NCBI GenBank assembly: GCA_012519515.1
Contig: JAAYQC010000146.1
Span: forward strand, 1 to 53,046
Length of the DNA stretch: 53,046 bases
Reading direction: 5' to 3'
Source of the DNA: Bacteroidales bacterium
GTDB taxonomy: Bacteria > Bacteroidota > Bacteroidia > Bacteroidales > VadinHA17
The notes beneath the pieces are model-generated. The model worked only from the letters and a program-made list of their open reading frames with translations. It did not search any database and was not told where the DNA came from. How positions within the stretch are numbered: position 1 is the first letter of the stretch; every line of letters begins with the position of its first letter. Below are positions 26,966 to 37,117 of the stretch, piece by piece. Made by a program: the position numbers and the translations under genes.

Positions 26966-28159
26966 CTATGACAGATCTGATAACTGCAACAACATTGACG
27001 TCAGTGAATTGAGAATCTGAGCCTGAGGCCAACGCAAGTAAGGTATATCATTTTTCATATTTAAAACATTTACCCTTGTATAAAAATAACCCTCCTTCAA
27101 CTGGTACTTATCAATAAGGTGCCCGGTTAGTTTTTTTGAAAGTGAAAAAGCTTCAGGAATTGACTTTCTCATGAAAATGCCCATTTTAATCGCTTCTGCA
27201 TAATCATAAAGCTCAATTTTCCTGAATTTTGGATATTTGCTCTTATAAAAATGCCGCAAACTGCCATTTGTGCGGACAAAATTCTTCTTGTAAAATTCGT
27301 AGCCCTTTTTCAGTGACTGGAGCATATAATCCTCCCCAAAAAAATCATATGCCTGTGCTATGTTTTTCAATACAAAACAAGTATGAAAATTATCTATAAA
27401 ACGTGAATCATCGGAATAATACCACGATCCATCCTTGTTTTGATGCTTTATTACATAATCAATGTTTTTTCTCGATTTATCTATATAAGCGTCATTTTTA
27501 AAAAGGCGCCCGGCCTTTAAGAGCGTGCCGCCCCTGTAAGCAATAGCATTGTAAACAAGACTGTTATCATTGGTTCCATAGCTGCAGCCAGCTGTATTAT
27601 CCTGAAATTCCGTTTCCTTCATATCAAATGCCACAAACATTGATATTTTCTCCAGTATTCTTAAAAAACTCTCATTTGATGTAATTTCATAGGCTGACAG
27701 AAATGCATCAAAACAATAAGGAGTAACGGTAATTAAGGGTGAGTTTGATGGATATTCAAAGAAAAGTGTAACCCAGTCATATGGATTACCCCAGCCAATG
27801 CCATGTTTGGTCTTTGATGATACTGACTCGAGGTGCTTTAGCAGGCCGGTTGCTCTGGACAAATAAACTTCGTCTTTTGTCAGCAGATAATAATTTAAAT
27901 ACGCTGATGCAAACTGACTATCAGCAATTGGAAATCTTTTCTTTTTTGCAAAAAGAAATCTTGAACGCGGAAAAAAGCTGTCTAAAACTTGTAAAACACC
28001 AACGAGAGGTGATGCCAGCAGTTTATTTTCATTAAAATATCGTTTAGCTTTTATCCCGATAGAACTGGACCAAAAATCATAAACATCATATGACTCGTAA
28101 GTATTTCTTTCGAGCCATGAAATAAATGAAACTATAGAACTTTCAAGCTTTTCTTTCAT
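26966..28159 (-). CDS. Alpha/alpha-toroid (prenyltransferase/squalene-cyclase-like) protein in polysaccharide locus
   Basis: The 397-residue protein is built of helical hairpins with recurring short motifs such as FASAYLNYYLLTKDE, VYNAIAYRGGTLLKAGRLF and KHQNKDGSWYYSDD. The last is the QDGSW-type signature of alpha/alpha barrels (squalene-cyclase, C5-epimerase and related). There is no signal peptide, so it is cytoplasmic. Related proteins in polysaccharide loci are often annotated under misleading enzyme names; a role in processing a sugar intermediate, such as epimerisation or elimination, is possible but unproven. The ATG overlaps the stop of the upstream glycosyltransferase by 4 nt (ATGA), implying translational coupling. 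Confidence 0.6.
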   Translation of the reverse strand: MKEKLESSIVSFISWLERNTYESYDVYDFWSSSIGIKAKRYFNENKLLASPLVGVLQVLDSFFPRSRFLFAKKKRFPIADSQFASAYLNYYLLTKDEVYLSRATGLLKHLESVSSKTKHGIGWGNPYDWVTLFFEYPSNSPLITVTPYCFDAFLSAYEITSNESFLRILEKISMFVAFDMKETEFQDNTAGCSYGTNDNSLVYNAIAYRGGTLLKAGRLFKNDAYIDKSRKNIDYVIKHQNKDGSWYYSDDSRFIDNFHTCFVLKNIAQAYDFFGEDYMLQSLKKGYEFYKKNFVRTNGSLRHFYKSKYPKFRKIELYDYAEAIKMGIFMRKSIPEAFSLSKKLTGHLIDKYQLKEGYFYTRVNVLNMKNDIPYLRWPQAQILNSLTSMLLQLSDLS

Positions 28160-29259
28160 TTTACTTGAGTAATCCTTTCAATAATCTGATCGCAAATTTG
28201 TATTGCATTCTTTGTTCTGAAATAATCCCTCTCTTTAAGAACATTTTGCTGTATCCTGGAGTAATTCTCTTCAAGTAATGAGAATTCTATCAGTTTTGCC
28301 AATCCTGCATAGTCACCGACTTCGAAAAAGAACCCGTTATATCCATCCTTAATGTGATCCCCTTCCGATCCGACTTTAGTGGTGATTGGGATCAGACCAG
28401 CCGCGAGACCTTCAATAAGACTTATTGAGAAACCTTCTGCTGATGATGCCTGAACATAAATTTTCGATTGTTTCAAGAATGGCAAGACATCATATTGCCA
28501 GCCCAGAAAATGTACTAAATCCAATACATCTTTCTCTCTTGCCAGATTTTCAAGCATAAGTCTATCCTGCCCATCACCAACAATGCACAGGTTCACTACC
28601 TTAGCTTCTTGCTTTAAAAGATGAATTGCCAGAATAATATCCTGCACCCTTTTTCGTGGAATTAAATTACAAACAGTTATTACATCATATTTTCTATTCT
28701 CATTTAGGGGATCCACAAAAAATTCATCCTTAACACAATGCGGGTAGACGAAAATCCTTTCAGCATTAATTCCCAGCTTTAAAAAATATTCCTTCATATT
28801 GTAACCTGTAACGGTTATAATACTGGAATGCCTTGAGGCATAAACCAGGAAATACTTCCATTTTGTATTCTTCAGATAATAGTTGAAGTCAGCTCCGATA
28901 AATCCTAGTATTATGGGTTTTCTAAATAGCCTGGCTAAGATCCACGCTACAGAACCCCAGGGCACCGGGTTAAATGTTACAATGAACCGGATTTCATGCT
29001 TTAATAATACCTTGAATCCTGTAATGAATATTTTTAATAAATCAAAAACCAGACATGTGGATTTATATAAATGGTATTTAACCTTTGGAATGTCCTGGCT
29101 TGCCTTTTTATGCCTTACTACATGCAGAAGAGAAACATATTCAGATTGAGCTACAGGGTATATATGATACCATGCATTTGCATCCCTGTGTCTTGCAAGC
29201 CACAAACCCTGAACAGGTTGTTTTATTCCATCAATTCCGGCACTTTTCATAAAATCCAT
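28156..29259 (-). CDS. Glycosyltransferase, GT4 (GT-B)
   Basis: The 367-residue GT-B enzyme has an N-terminal acceptor domain. The C-terminal donor half contains KYDVITVCNLIPRKRVQDIILAI, LCIVGDGQDR, and the GT4 E-x7-E-type motif SSAEGFSISLIEGLAAG. SEGDHIKDGYNGFFFE is the usual tail of the family. It should add a sugar from a nucleotide donor to the lipid-linked repeat unit on the inner face of the inner membrane. It lies 11 nt after the acetyltransferase gene and overlaps the next gene by 4 nt. Donor and linkage are unknown. Confidence 0.88.
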   Translation of the reverse strand: MDFMKSAGIDGIKQPVQGLWLARHRDANAWYHIYPVAQSEYVSLLHVVRHKKASQDIPKVKYHLYKSTCLVFDLLKIFITGFKVLLKHEIRFIVTFNPVPWGSVAWILARLFRKPIILGFIGADFNYYLKNTKWKYFLVYASRHSSIITVTGYNMKEYFLKLGINAERIFVYPHCVKDEFFVDPLNENRKYDVITVCNLIPRKRVQDIILAIHLLKQEAKVVNLCIVGDGQDRLMLENLAREKDVLDLVHFLGWQYDVLPFLKQSKIYVQASSAEGFSISLIEGLAAGLIPITTKVGSEGDHIKDGYNGFFFEVGDYAGLAKLIEFSLLEENYSRIQQNVLKERDYFRTKNAIQICDQIIERITQVK

Positions 29260-29270
29260 TCCTCTGGAAG

Positions 29271-29822
29271 TTAGATCAGTTTCTTTATTGTTTTGGCCGG
29301 CACACCCCCGGCCATTACATTTGATTCAATATCTTTTGTAACGACAGAGTTGGCTGCAATTATCACATTATCACCAATTGTGACACCTTTGGTTATTGTT
29401 ACCTTATCAGCTATCCAGACATTATTCCCTATTGTTATTGGTTTGATTGTAAACCCTGCAGTATTAAGTATACCGTCCTGAAAATCATATTTGTGATCAT
29501 GATCCAGAATAGAAACATGCTGTGCTATTCTGACTCTGTCCCCTATCTTGATTTCTCCGAATGCAATTATCCGGCTGAAGGAATTGATTGCACAGGCATT
29601 CCCAAATGATAGTTTTCCGCGTGATTGTAATTCAACATTGTCTGAAATGTATATTTTCCCATTTACAGTTATTCTGCTATTTCGCTGAATATACACTTTC
29701 AGGTTTGTTCCAATGTAGGAAAGTTCTTTAATTTCCAGTTTTTTAATTAAGAGAATCTTCAGAAAGAAAAACCTGATCAAGGCTGTAAATTTTGCACAAG
29801 GGCTGGATAGTATAATTCTCAT
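29271..29822 (-). CDS. Hexapeptide-repeat O-acyltransferase
   Basis: The 183-residue protein has hexapeptide turns forming a left-handed beta-helix: KPITIGNNVWIADKVTI, GVTIGDNVIIAANSVVTKD, with MAGGVPAKTIKKL at the end. These are hallmarks of the WcaF/NodL/Maa acetyltransferase group. SILDHDHKYDF contains the conserved active-site His region. It probably transfers acetyl from acetyl-CoA to a sugar hydroxyl of the repeat unit. The hydrophobic basic N-terminus may dock it to the membrane. It is co-directional, 17 nt after the upstream GT gene. Confidence 0.88.
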   Translation of the reverse strand: MRIILSSPCAKFTALIRFFFLKILLIKKLEIKELSYIGTNLKVYIQRNSRITVNGKIYISDNVELQSRGKLSFGNACAINSFSRIIAFGEIKIGDRVRIAQHVSILDHDHKYDFQDGILNTAGFTIKPITIGNNVWIADKVTITKGVTIGDNVIIAANSVVTKDIESNVMAGGVPAKTIKKLI

Positions 29823-29839
29823 TTTATTAACTTATTATA

Positions 29840-30913
29840 TTACAAGCTCTTTAAGAAGGGCAAAAGGTTATTCTCAACCAGATTCTGCCATGAGTATTCT
29901 TTAACAGTTTCACGGATCCTGGCTGAATCATACTTGTTTTTGTTTTTGTACACATCTTCCAGAGCATCTGCAAAATCATGTGCATTATCATTGAAAAGGA
30001 TACCATTACTGTTGTTGATCAGATCTTTATTGGCTTTGGTCGATGTTGCCATACAAAATAGCCCGGACATGAGATATTCAAAAGTTTTGGTTGCAGGCTG
30101 CTGATCGAAAACCGAGGTTTTTGGGATCCATGAGACTCCAATATTACATTTTTCAAAATACTCCGGTAATTCGTCATAACTTCTTCTGCCATCAAAGACA
30201 ACATATTCCTTTAATCCATATTTGTCAATTGATTCTCTTATGGTATCTTCTTCATGAATATTTCCAAAACCAACAATTGTATAGCTAATATGGGGTTTGA
30301 AATTGTTTCGTTCCAGGAAAAAATATAATCCTTCAATTGACTGATATATATTCCTTGTATTAAGAGCGCCGACATACAACAATCTCAAATCGTCGAATGT
30401 GTGGTTCTCGCCAAAATATTTCTCTGAGCCTAAAGGAAGATAATGATACTTTAGCGGGTTTATTATTAGCCCTTTAATCAAATCCGGTGACAAGACTATT
30501 ACTCTATCAAAAAAAAGTGTATTAAAGCTTAATAATCTGTTTATCAGTCTTCTTTTCAAAGGATTCGCCGAAACTGAACATGTTCGAATATCCAATATTT
30601 TTCGTGATTTTTTGGCGAATAGCCCAATAATAAAAGATAAATAAAATGAATAAACATATAAAATGTCATAGTTGCATCTATAGCTTTCCCTTATTGAGTT
30701 GTATAAAAAATTCAAAATCCGCAGGATCTTGTTTTTCTTTTGCTGAATATAAATCACATTGGTTCCAGGCATAACCAGCTTCTTCAGTCCTTCATCAAAA
30801 CCCAAATACTTTATATTATATTCTGTTCTCAGATATTTGCAGTAGTAGTAATAGCCGGCGGTATGGCCAAACTGATGAGGATTAATAAATAACAACTTTT
30901 CCTTGTCACTCAT
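29840..30913 (-). CDS. Glycosyltransferase, GT4-like
   Basis: The 357-residue GT-B-type protein has an N-terminal half ending in VIVLSPDLIKGL. The donor half contains LRLLYVGALNTRN, ISYTIVGFGNI, YDELPEYFEKCNIGVSWIP and PATKTFEYLMSGLFCMAT. Here the GT4 E-x7-E motif is replaced by a K-T-F-E-Y-L form, seen in divergent GT4 proteins. It starts inside the end of the Wzy gene (8-nt overlap), so it is translationally coupled. The sugar specificity is not known. Confidence 0.8.
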   Translation of the reverse strand: MSDKEKLLFINPHQFGHTAGYYYYCKYLRTEYNIKYLGFDEGLKKLVMPGTNVIYIQQKKNKILRILNFLYNSIRESYRCNYDILYVYSFYLSFIIGLFAKKSRKILDIRTCSVSANPLKRRLINRLLSFNTLFFDRVIVLSPDLIKGLIINPLKYHYLPLGSEKYFGENHTFDDLRLLYVGALNTRNIYQSIEGLYFFLERNNFKPHISYTIVGFGNIHEEDTIRESIDKYGLKEYVVFDGRRSYDELPEYFEKCNIGVSWIPKTSVFDQQPATKTFEYLMSGLFCMATSTKANKDLINNSNGILFNDNAHDFADALEDVYKNKNKYDSARIRETVKEYSWQNLVENNLLPFLKSL

Positions 30914-32246
30914 ACCCGGAATACTTCTTAAGAGGCATGATTGGAACCTTTAGCTCGAAATAATTTGAATAATAAATAGAAAAAATTATTAAGAACGCTG
31001 AGGCATGATTTATAAATAACTGATTCCCATAAAAAAACAACTCGAAAATATACAAGATCAGAATTATCCACAGTAAGCGTTTTGTTCTTATCAGGAAAAT
31101 AATATAAAGTGACATCAAAACCATAAAAATAAATCCTGAAAGGCCAAGGGAATAGAAGATTACAACAGCTGAACTTAACAATCCATAATGTTCAATACCA
31201 TATGCCTTTCCTCCGACAAATCTGCCTTCCGATGACAAGGCATAGTCAACAATACCTTGTCCGAACAGAATTTCCTTTGCATTCTGAAGTCCTATTTTTC
31301 CTGGCTGAAACAATAATAATAAACTTCCCCCTCTTCCTGATGTAATATCTGTTTCGTTTATTTCATAAACTTTTGATGTTCCAAAATTATATTCAAACAT
31401 ATAGTCGGTCACATACTTCAAATTGAATGAACCCCAATTTGAATTTTCAGGGTTTAAAGTTGCATTGGTTCTGACTCCAAAATAGAAAAGCAGTAATACC
31501 ACCGGCACATATTTAACAATATTATTCAAACTGAGTTTTTTATAAGGGAATATGACCAGGAAAAAGTAAAAAACCGGATAAAGAAAAACCGGAGCCCGTT
31601 TTAAACTTGCAATAAAAACAATTATTGGTAAAAGATAAATGTATTTTTTTAACCTGAATCTCTTTTCGATCTGAATTATTGAGAAAAATATAAGAAAGAC
31701 AAAAGTTAAAACCACTGCTGCTCCACCTCCGATATATTGAACGGAACCAACAATAGATTCTGATTTAAGACCATAAATTATTATTTTAACGAAACTCAGG
31801 AATATCTGAATAAAGATTGCTGAAATTAAAAGACTTAACACGTAAGACAACTTATGTTCAGATTGAAACAGCTCTTTAATGATATATAAAAAAAGAAAAA
31901 AAGCAGAGTACTTAAAAAGAAATTGACTTAAAATGGTCAATACACTGCCCGGGTTAAATAAATGAGTAATTAAAAATGACAGACTAAATAATAAATACAA
32001 TAAATTAAAATATCTTTCGCTGATTAAGTATTTGCTTTTCAAATGATTCAACATATAGAACAATACATACAGAAAAAAGAAAATCTTAAAGAATTCCCAC
32101 AGGCCGGGAATAAGATTACCCAAATAATTAAACAATCCTTCCCAAAAGATAATGAAAACAAGCAAACTTAGCTTATTGAGACCGAAACGACCAAAAAAGA
32201 AAACCGAAGTAAGAATTACTATGCTATAATATACTGCTTCCAGCAT
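30906..32246 (-). CDS. wzy: O-antigen/capsule polymerase, Wzy-like
   Basis: The 446-residue protein has about 11-12 hydrophobic segments and a larger polar loop in the second half (roughly residues 260-340, containing LNPENSNWGSFNLKYV and GRGGSLLLLFQPG). This matches Wzy polymerases, which are poorly conserved in sequence and recognised by topology and context. It would link flipped repeat units at the periplasmic face of the inner membrane. Its start overlaps the end of asnB by 23 nt. The only other multi-spanning protein in the locus is the Wzx flippase, which supports the call. Confidence 0.8.
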   Translation of the reverse strand: MLEAVYYSIVILTSVFFFGRFGLNKLSLLVFIIFWEGLFNYLGNLIPGLWEFFKIFFFLYVLFYMLNHLKSKYLISERYFNLLYLLFSLSFLITHLFNPGSVLTILSQFLFKYSAFFLFLYIIKELFQSEHKLSYVLSLLISAIFIQIFLSFVKIIIYGLKSESIVGSVQYIGGGAAVVLTFVFLIFFSIIQIEKRFRLKKYIYLLPIIVFIASLKRAPVFLYPVFYFFLVIFPYKKLSLNNIVKYVPVVLLLFYFGVRTNATLNPENSNWGSFNLKYVTDYMFEYNFGTSKVYEINETDITSGRGGSLLLLFQPGKIGLQNAKEILFGQGIVDYALSSEGRFVGGKAYGIEHYGLLSSAVVIFYSLGLSGFIFMVLMSLYIIFLIRTKRLLWIILILYIFELFFYGNQLFINHASAFLIIFSIYYSNYFELKVPIMPLKKYSGYE

Positions 32247-34050
32247 TCTTTTGCCATATTAAGAAAATAAGAATCGGCCATAATTTTTTGGAATTATTTC
32301 TTGTGCCTGCGCGATGGTCTTTGAGCAATTTACCGACATATGACCTGTTTAAGAAGTTGTCGTTTGAAAGCAAATCAAGAATCTTATCATGATAACGACT
32401 TTTAAGCCATTCAGACTGGGGAATAGAAAAGCCTTGTTTCCTTGTAAAATTAAAATCGGGCGGTAACCATTTTCGGGCAACCTGCTTTAACAGATATTTT
32501 CGCTGAATGTCTTTTATCTTTAAACTATCACATAAGCTAAATGCAAACTCACATATTTTGTGATCAAGCAAAGGAACTCTTGCTTCCAGGCTGTTTGCCA
32601 TGCTTGCCCGGTCAACTTTGGTCAGAACATCATCAGGCAAATAATAACTAAAGTCGGTTCTTGTCAGGCGTTTTAGTAAAGAATCGCCTGAATTGTAATA
32701 ATTTGATTTATACTGCTGGTAAAAATTACCGGAACACTCATTTTTTAAGAGAAGTTTTAATTCACTATTAGAGAATAATGAAGTCCGTTCAAAAAAGGTG
32801 TCAAATTCTTCCAGTTTAAGTACACCCATAAAATGCTTTCCCTTAAAATGCAGTGGGATGGAATTGGACATATCCGATAATAATCTTCTTACATTTTGGG
32901 GAATTCTGTTAAATGCCGCGTATTTGAGCATCCAGTCATACCAATTGTAGCCTGCAAATAATTCATCTCCTCCATCACCTGACAAAACAACAGTAACTTC
33001 TTTTTTTGCCAGTTTCGAAACATAATAAGTGGGTATAGCAGATGAATCGGCAAATGGCTCATCATAATAATAAACAAGGTCTTCAATTATTTCACTTTTC
33101 TCCAGATCCACTTTATATTCAAAATGTTCTGACTGGATATGCCTGGCAACATTTCTTGCATGTTCAATTTCATTGTATTTTTCTTCGTTAAAGCTAATTG
33201 AAAATGTCTTTATCGGCCTGTCAGATTGGGATGCCATAATACTTGCCACCAGACTAGAGTCAAGTCCCCCGGATAAAAGAACTCCAAGGGGCACATCGCT
33301 TATCATCTGCATTTTAACAGATTCCAAAAGCAATGATTCCAATTCTTCCCTGGCTGAATTTTCTTCCTTAAATATTATGGTATCGGGGAGTGACCAATAC
33401 CGTTTGATTTCCACGTTATGTTCATGAAAAGTTAAGACATGGGCCGGCGGTAATTTCTTTATTTTATCATAAATTGAATTTTCCCCGGGGATGTATCCCA
33501 AACTGAAATAGGTTCGCAAAGATTCCAAATCCATATTCCTTATAATTCCGGGATATTGCATTATCGCTTTGATTTCGGAAGCAAACAAGAATTTACTGCC
33601 ATCATGATAATAAAACAAGGGTTTTATACCAACCCTGTCTCTTAACAATATCAGTTTATCTTTTCTCAGATCCAGGATTGCAATTGCAAACATCCCTCTT
33701 AAGCAGGAAACAAAGTCCATCCCGTATTCCTCATATAAATGAAGGATTACTTCGCTATCAGTATTAGATTTGAACTTATGCCCTTTATTTAAAAGTACTT
33801 CACGATATTCCCGGAACGTATAGTATTCCCCGTTATAAACAAGCCATATTGAGTCATCTTCATTTGACATTGGCTGGTTTGCTGATTCTGAAAGATCTAA
33901 AATCCTTAATCTGGCATGACCCAGTCCGACATTATCAACTATTTGGATATTAACACTATCAGGGCCACGATGTTTTAAAGATGCGGCCATATTTAACAGA
34001 ATTGTAGGATTTATTCTATTTTTATCAATTACTCCGCAAATACCACACAT
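32224..34050 (-). CDS. asnB: AsnB-type glutamine-dependent amidotransferase
   Basis: The 608-residue protein begins MCGICGVIDKN, so Cys2 is the catalytic nucleophile of a class II glutaminase domain (about 1-200, SLKHRGPDS). The second half is an asparagine-synthetase ATP-pyrophosphatase domain with GVLLSGGLDSSLVA and VVLSGDGGDELFAGYNWYD. Within a polysaccharide locus such proteins often amidate a sugar carboxylate (uronamide), as proposed for WbpS-type proteins, rather than make free asparagine. The Cys2 glutaminase and synthetase motifs appear intact. It overlaps the upstream GT gene by one base and the Wzy gene by 23 nt. Confidence 0.92.
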   Translation of the reverse strand: MCGICGVIDKNRINPTILLNMAASLKHRGPDSVNIQIVDNVGLGHARLRILDLSESANQPMSNEDDSIWLVYNGEYYTFREYREVLLNKGHKFKSNTDSEVILHLYEEYGMDFVSCLRGMFAIAILDLRKDKLILLRDRVGIKPLFYYHDGSKFLFASEIKAIMQYPGIIRNMDLESLRTYFSLGYIPGENSIYDKIKKLPPAHVLTFHEHNVEIKRYWSLPDTIIFKEENSAREELESLLLESVKMQMISDVPLGVLLSGGLDSSLVASIMASQSDRPIKTFSISFNEEKYNEIEHARNVARHIQSEHFEYKVDLEKSEIIEDLVYYYDEPFADSSAIPTYYVSKLAKKEVTVVLSGDGGDELFAGYNWYDWMLKYAAFNRIPQNVRRLLSDMSNSIPLHFKGKHFMGVLKLEEFDTFFERTSLFSNSELKLLLKNECSGNFYQQYKSNYYNSGDSLLKRLTRTDFSYYLPDDVLTKVDRASMANSLEARVPLLDHKICEFAFSLCDSLKIKDIQRKYLLKQVARKWLPPDFNFTRKQGFSIPQSEWLKSRYHDKILDLLSNDNFLNRSYVGKLLKDHRAGTRNNSKKLWPILIFLIWQKNAGSSIL

Positions 34051-35195
34051 TAATTTTGCATTTTGTAGATTTCAAATTCTTTACTAATTCTGTGATTAAT
34101 ACTAAAATTATCAGCAATTATTTTTCTCGCGTTTTTACCAATTTCTACTTTGTTATTCTTTTCTAAAAGAGATCTTAATTTTATATAAAGGTCTTCCGGA
34201 TCACCAACCTTAAAAAGCTCACCAACATATAATCCTTGATTTTGTGCAACTCGGATAATTTCTTTGTTGGGTTCAATATCAGATAAAACAACTGGGACTT
34301 CACAAGCCATGGCTTCAAGTACTGAATTGCTCATACCTTCTGAAAATGACGGAGATACATAAACATCTAGAATATTGTAATACTTTTCCAATTCATTCTT
34401 ATGCCCCAGAAGCTTAACATGGTCTTTTAGTTCATTATTCTTAATTACCCGGATCAGGGTTTCCATTTCAGGACCTTCACCCAAAATCAGACAAACAATG
34501 TCAAACTCTTTTTTCAATTTTGCAATTGATTCAACCAAAGTGGGTATCCCCTTTTCTTTGACTAATCTCGAAGCTGTGCCTATAATCATTCTGTTAACAC
34601 CCGGATAAAAATCCAAAAGTTCCTCTTTTGATACTTCAAATTTCTTATACTTTTCAATATCTGCTCCTCCGTCTGCAACACTCAGTTTTTCGGACTTTAT
34701 TCCCATTTCCAGATATTCATTTCTAACGGCAACTGACCGGCAAATGTATTTTGAAGCGAAAGATGCAAGTATCCGATGTCTTAAAAGAAATATCCTGAAT
34801 TTTAATCCTGATTTACGTTTACCTGACAAAGGAAGATTTGCTGCCTGCCTGTATCTCCTTTTTACTCCGAATAGCCAGGCTAAGAAAACCGCGTAATGTC
34901 TGGTCGGAGCAAAATAAGCATGTAAAACGTCAATCTTATATTTTTTTACTATCCGAAAAAATTTTATATGAAAAGCAAGATTCAGGATTGAATTTGCTTC
35001 TAATTTTTCGAGAATTGCCCCCTGGTCTAATAAATCATTTATAAAATCCCGCGATGCTGGTATGTTATTATAAGCCACTACGAATCCTGATCCATTTTCC
35101 CTGCAAATTTTTGCCTTTAGCACAAGATAATGCTCAAGTGACGCATATTGATCCGATGTACAACCCATTATTTGAAAAATGTTCATCTTTTCCAT
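34050..35195 (-). CDS. Glycosyltransferase, GT4
   Basis: The 381-residue GT-B enzyme has MIIGTASRLVKEKGIPTLVES, CLILGEGPEM, VKLLGHKNELEKYYNILDVYV and SPSFSEGMSNSVLEAMACEVPVV, the full GT4 donor-site series with both conserved Glu. The N-terminal domain includes HAYFAPTRHYAVFLAWL, a membrane-facing helix. The start is ATG 35195, with MEKMNIF leaving a second possible Met 9 nt later. It would build the repeat unit on the lipid carrier. Confidence 0.92.
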   Translation of the reverse strand: MEKMNIFQIMGCTSDQYASLEHYLVLKAKICRENGSGFVVAYNNIPASRDFINDLLDQGAILEKLEANSILNLAFHIKFFRIVKKYKIDVLHAYFAPTRHYAVFLAWLFGVKRRYRQAANLPLSGKRKSGLKFRIFLLRHRILASFASKYICRSVAVRNEYLEMGIKSEKLSVADGGADIEKYKKFEVSKEELLDFYPGVNRMIIGTASRLVKEKGIPTLVESIAKLKKEFDIVCLILGEGPEMETLIRVIKNNELKDHVKLLGHKNELEKYYNILDVYVSPSFSEGMSNSVLEAMACEVPVVLSDIEPNKEIIRVAQNQGLYVGELFKVGDPEDLYIKLRSLLEKNNKVEIGKNARKIIADNFSINHRISKEFEIYKMQN

Positions 35196-35202
35196 GCAAA
35201 TA

Positions 35203-36015
35203 TTAACTGGTTAAAAAAACCGTGATTGTTGCCCTTTTTGATTTAAGCACGTCTTCCAGAGATATATTTTCCCATTTTTTTATACCAGGAAGGTCAATAC
35301 CCGAAACCAAACGCACTTTCGGATAATAATGAAAGAAATTGAAAAGGTATTCGATTTTTTCTTTAGTTAAAAGCTCAAGATGGATCTCACAGATAGTATT
35401 TGGTTTATTGTTGATAAAATAGCTTTCAGAGCCTTTAAATATTTCATACTCAAACCCTTCAACATCTATTTTGATTAAGCACGGGGAGACTTCTTGTTCC
35501 TCGGCAAAGGATTTTAAGGTTCTCTCATCAACACTGATTTTATTAGCACTATTGCAATTTATTAAAAATGAAGTCTTATCTCCATGTCTTTTAGGTAAAC
35601 AGAAATCAAATTTGCGATTTGAGCCCCCCAGTGCAATTTGAAAAACTGAAATATTCTCAATCCCGTTTAATAAAATATTCTTTCTTAATTCCTGTGCATT
35701 AAAAGGGTTTGGTTCAAATGAAAAGACCTGACCATTTCTACCGACTTTTCTTGATGCATATAAAGAATGTGAACCAACAAATGCACCAATATCAAAAAAA
35801 ACATCTCCCTCGTTCAGATATTCTTTTAGTATAAGAAAAATTTCAGGTTCAATAAGCTTATTTCTGGTGAAATGTTTCCAATAGGAGTAATTCTGACTCT
35901 TAATTACCTGGAATTGTTCTCCACTAATAATAACTGGCTCAACAACTTTAATCTTGTAGTATATTTTTGCAAAAATACTTAGGATTTTTCTTATGAAGTA
36001 CATTCTTCTTAACAT
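35203..36015 (-). CDS. FkbM family SAM methyltransferase
   Basis: In 270 residues, DVFFDIGAFVGSHSLYAS is the SAM motif I of the FkbM family. GQVFSFEPNPFNAQELRKN is the family's second signature, and CLIKIDVEGFEYEIFKG its third. FkbM proteins O-methylate sugars or polyketides; here a repeat-unit sugar is the likely target. It overlaps the previous GT gene by 7 nt and lies 7 nt before the next. Confidence 0.9.
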   Translation of the reverse strand: MLRRMYFIRKILSIFAKIYYKIKVVEPVIISGEQFQVIKSQNYSYWKHFTRNKLIEPEIFLILKEYLNEGDVFFDIGAFVGSHSLYASRKVGRNGQVFSFEPNPFNAQELRKNILLNGIENISVFQIALGGSNRKFDFCLPKRHGDKTSFLINCNSANKISVDERTLKSFAEEQEVSPCLIKIDVEGFEYEIFKGSESYFINNKPNTICEIHLELLTKEKIEYLFNFFHYYPKVRLVSGIDLPGIKKWENISLEDVLKSKRATITVFLTS

Positions 36016-37115
36016 GTTAATGTATAATCAATAGCTTTTAACAATCCTTCCGACATTTTCTCGTAAGAAATTCTTTCCTCAAACATTTCTCTGCTTTTCT
36101 TGCCCATAATCCTTAATTCTTCCTTATTCTCTATCGTCTTAGTAAGTGCCACGGCTAAAGCTTTGGAGCAGCCATGTTTAACTATATAACCATTGATACC
36201 GTTTTTGACCATATCGATCGAGCAACCAACAGCATCAGTTACAATTACTGGTTTCCCCAAGGACATTGCTTCTCCCACTGTCAATCCCCATCCTTCGGTC
36301 TGATTATTCACAATTGTTGAAGGAAGAACAAACACATCACACAAATTGTAAAATCCGGCTTTCAACGAGTTATCATTATCATCAATGGGGGGTAAAAATA
36401 ATAAATTCGAAAGCCTCAGATTTTCAGCATATTTTTCATGGCTGTCTTTTAACTTACCATCACCTATCAATATCAATGTTATTTTACTGAAGTTCCTGTT
36501 CACTATAGAGAATGCCTCAATAAGATGAAAAATTCCTTTAAACTCAATAAAGCGCCCGAGATAAAGAAATATTAAATGATCCTTAGGAATTTGAATATTA
36601 ATATTTGATGGATTAAAGCGACTAAGATCCAAATTGGCTTGTAACCCTTTGAATACGGTACTGCTATCTGCCTTAACAAAATCCAATACGAATTCTTCCG
36701 ATTTTGTTCCGCCAACAAAATATGAATCGGCCAGATTGTAAATAAACTTTATGTATCTCCTTTTTAAGACTGTTTTAAGTCCTTTACCAGATGGAACATG
36801 CCATCTCTCAACCCACAAAATTACTTTCCGTCTTTTTAATTTTGAGAATAATATTCCAAAAACGCTAATCGAACTGGTTGGTAAAGAAGCAACAAAAATA
36901 TCATATTCCGATAATAACATTCTTATGCACTTCCGCATAAAGGTCCTGTCATTCCAGAATGATGATTTTGATGCGGAAAGAGATATATGATTGTACTTCT
37001 CAGGGACCTCATTATGTTTAAAAATAAAACGAATATCATTTTTAACGCACAAATTATCGTAAAAAGGAATTCTGTAACTTCTGAAATCAGAATTGCGAAA
37101 TATCAGCTTTGCCAT
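36009..37115 (-). CDS. Glycosyltransferase, GT4
   Basis: The 368-residue protein has LIFLYLGRFIEFKGIFHLIEA, ITLILIGDGKL, and NNQTEGWGLTVGEAMSLGKP with the E-x7-E pair, followed by VTDAVGCSIDMVKNGINGYIV. The N-terminal acceptor domain is basic (KRRYIKFIYNLADSYFVGG). It overlaps the FkbM gene by 7 nt. Donor sugar unknown. Confidence 0.9.
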   Translation of the reverse strand: MAKLIFRNSDFRSYRIPFYDNLCVKNDIRFIFKHNEVPEKYNHISLSASKSSFWNDRTFMRKCIRMLLSEYDIFVASLPTSSISVFGILFSKLKRRKVILWVERWHVPSGKGLKTVLKRRYIKFIYNLADSYFVGGTKSEEFVLDFVKADSSTVFKGLQANLDLSRFNPSNINIQIPKDHLIFLYLGRFIEFKGIFHLIEAFSIVNRNFSKITLILIGDGKLKDSHEKYAENLRLSNLLFLPPIDDNDNSLKAGFYNLCDVFVLPSTIVNNQTEGWGLTVGEAMSLGKPVIVTDAVGCSIDMVKNGINGYIVKHGCSKALAVALTKTIENKEELRIMGKKSREMFEERISYEKMSEGLLKAIDYTLTC

Positions 37116-37117
37116 TA

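Noticed and set aside
32224-34050. AsnB as a lasso-peptide cyclase with the small KPEV peptide as precursor
   Set aside because: The gene has an intact Cys2 glutaminase, sits in a GT-rich operon 30 kb from the peptide, and no lasso protease or leader-binding gene is seen.
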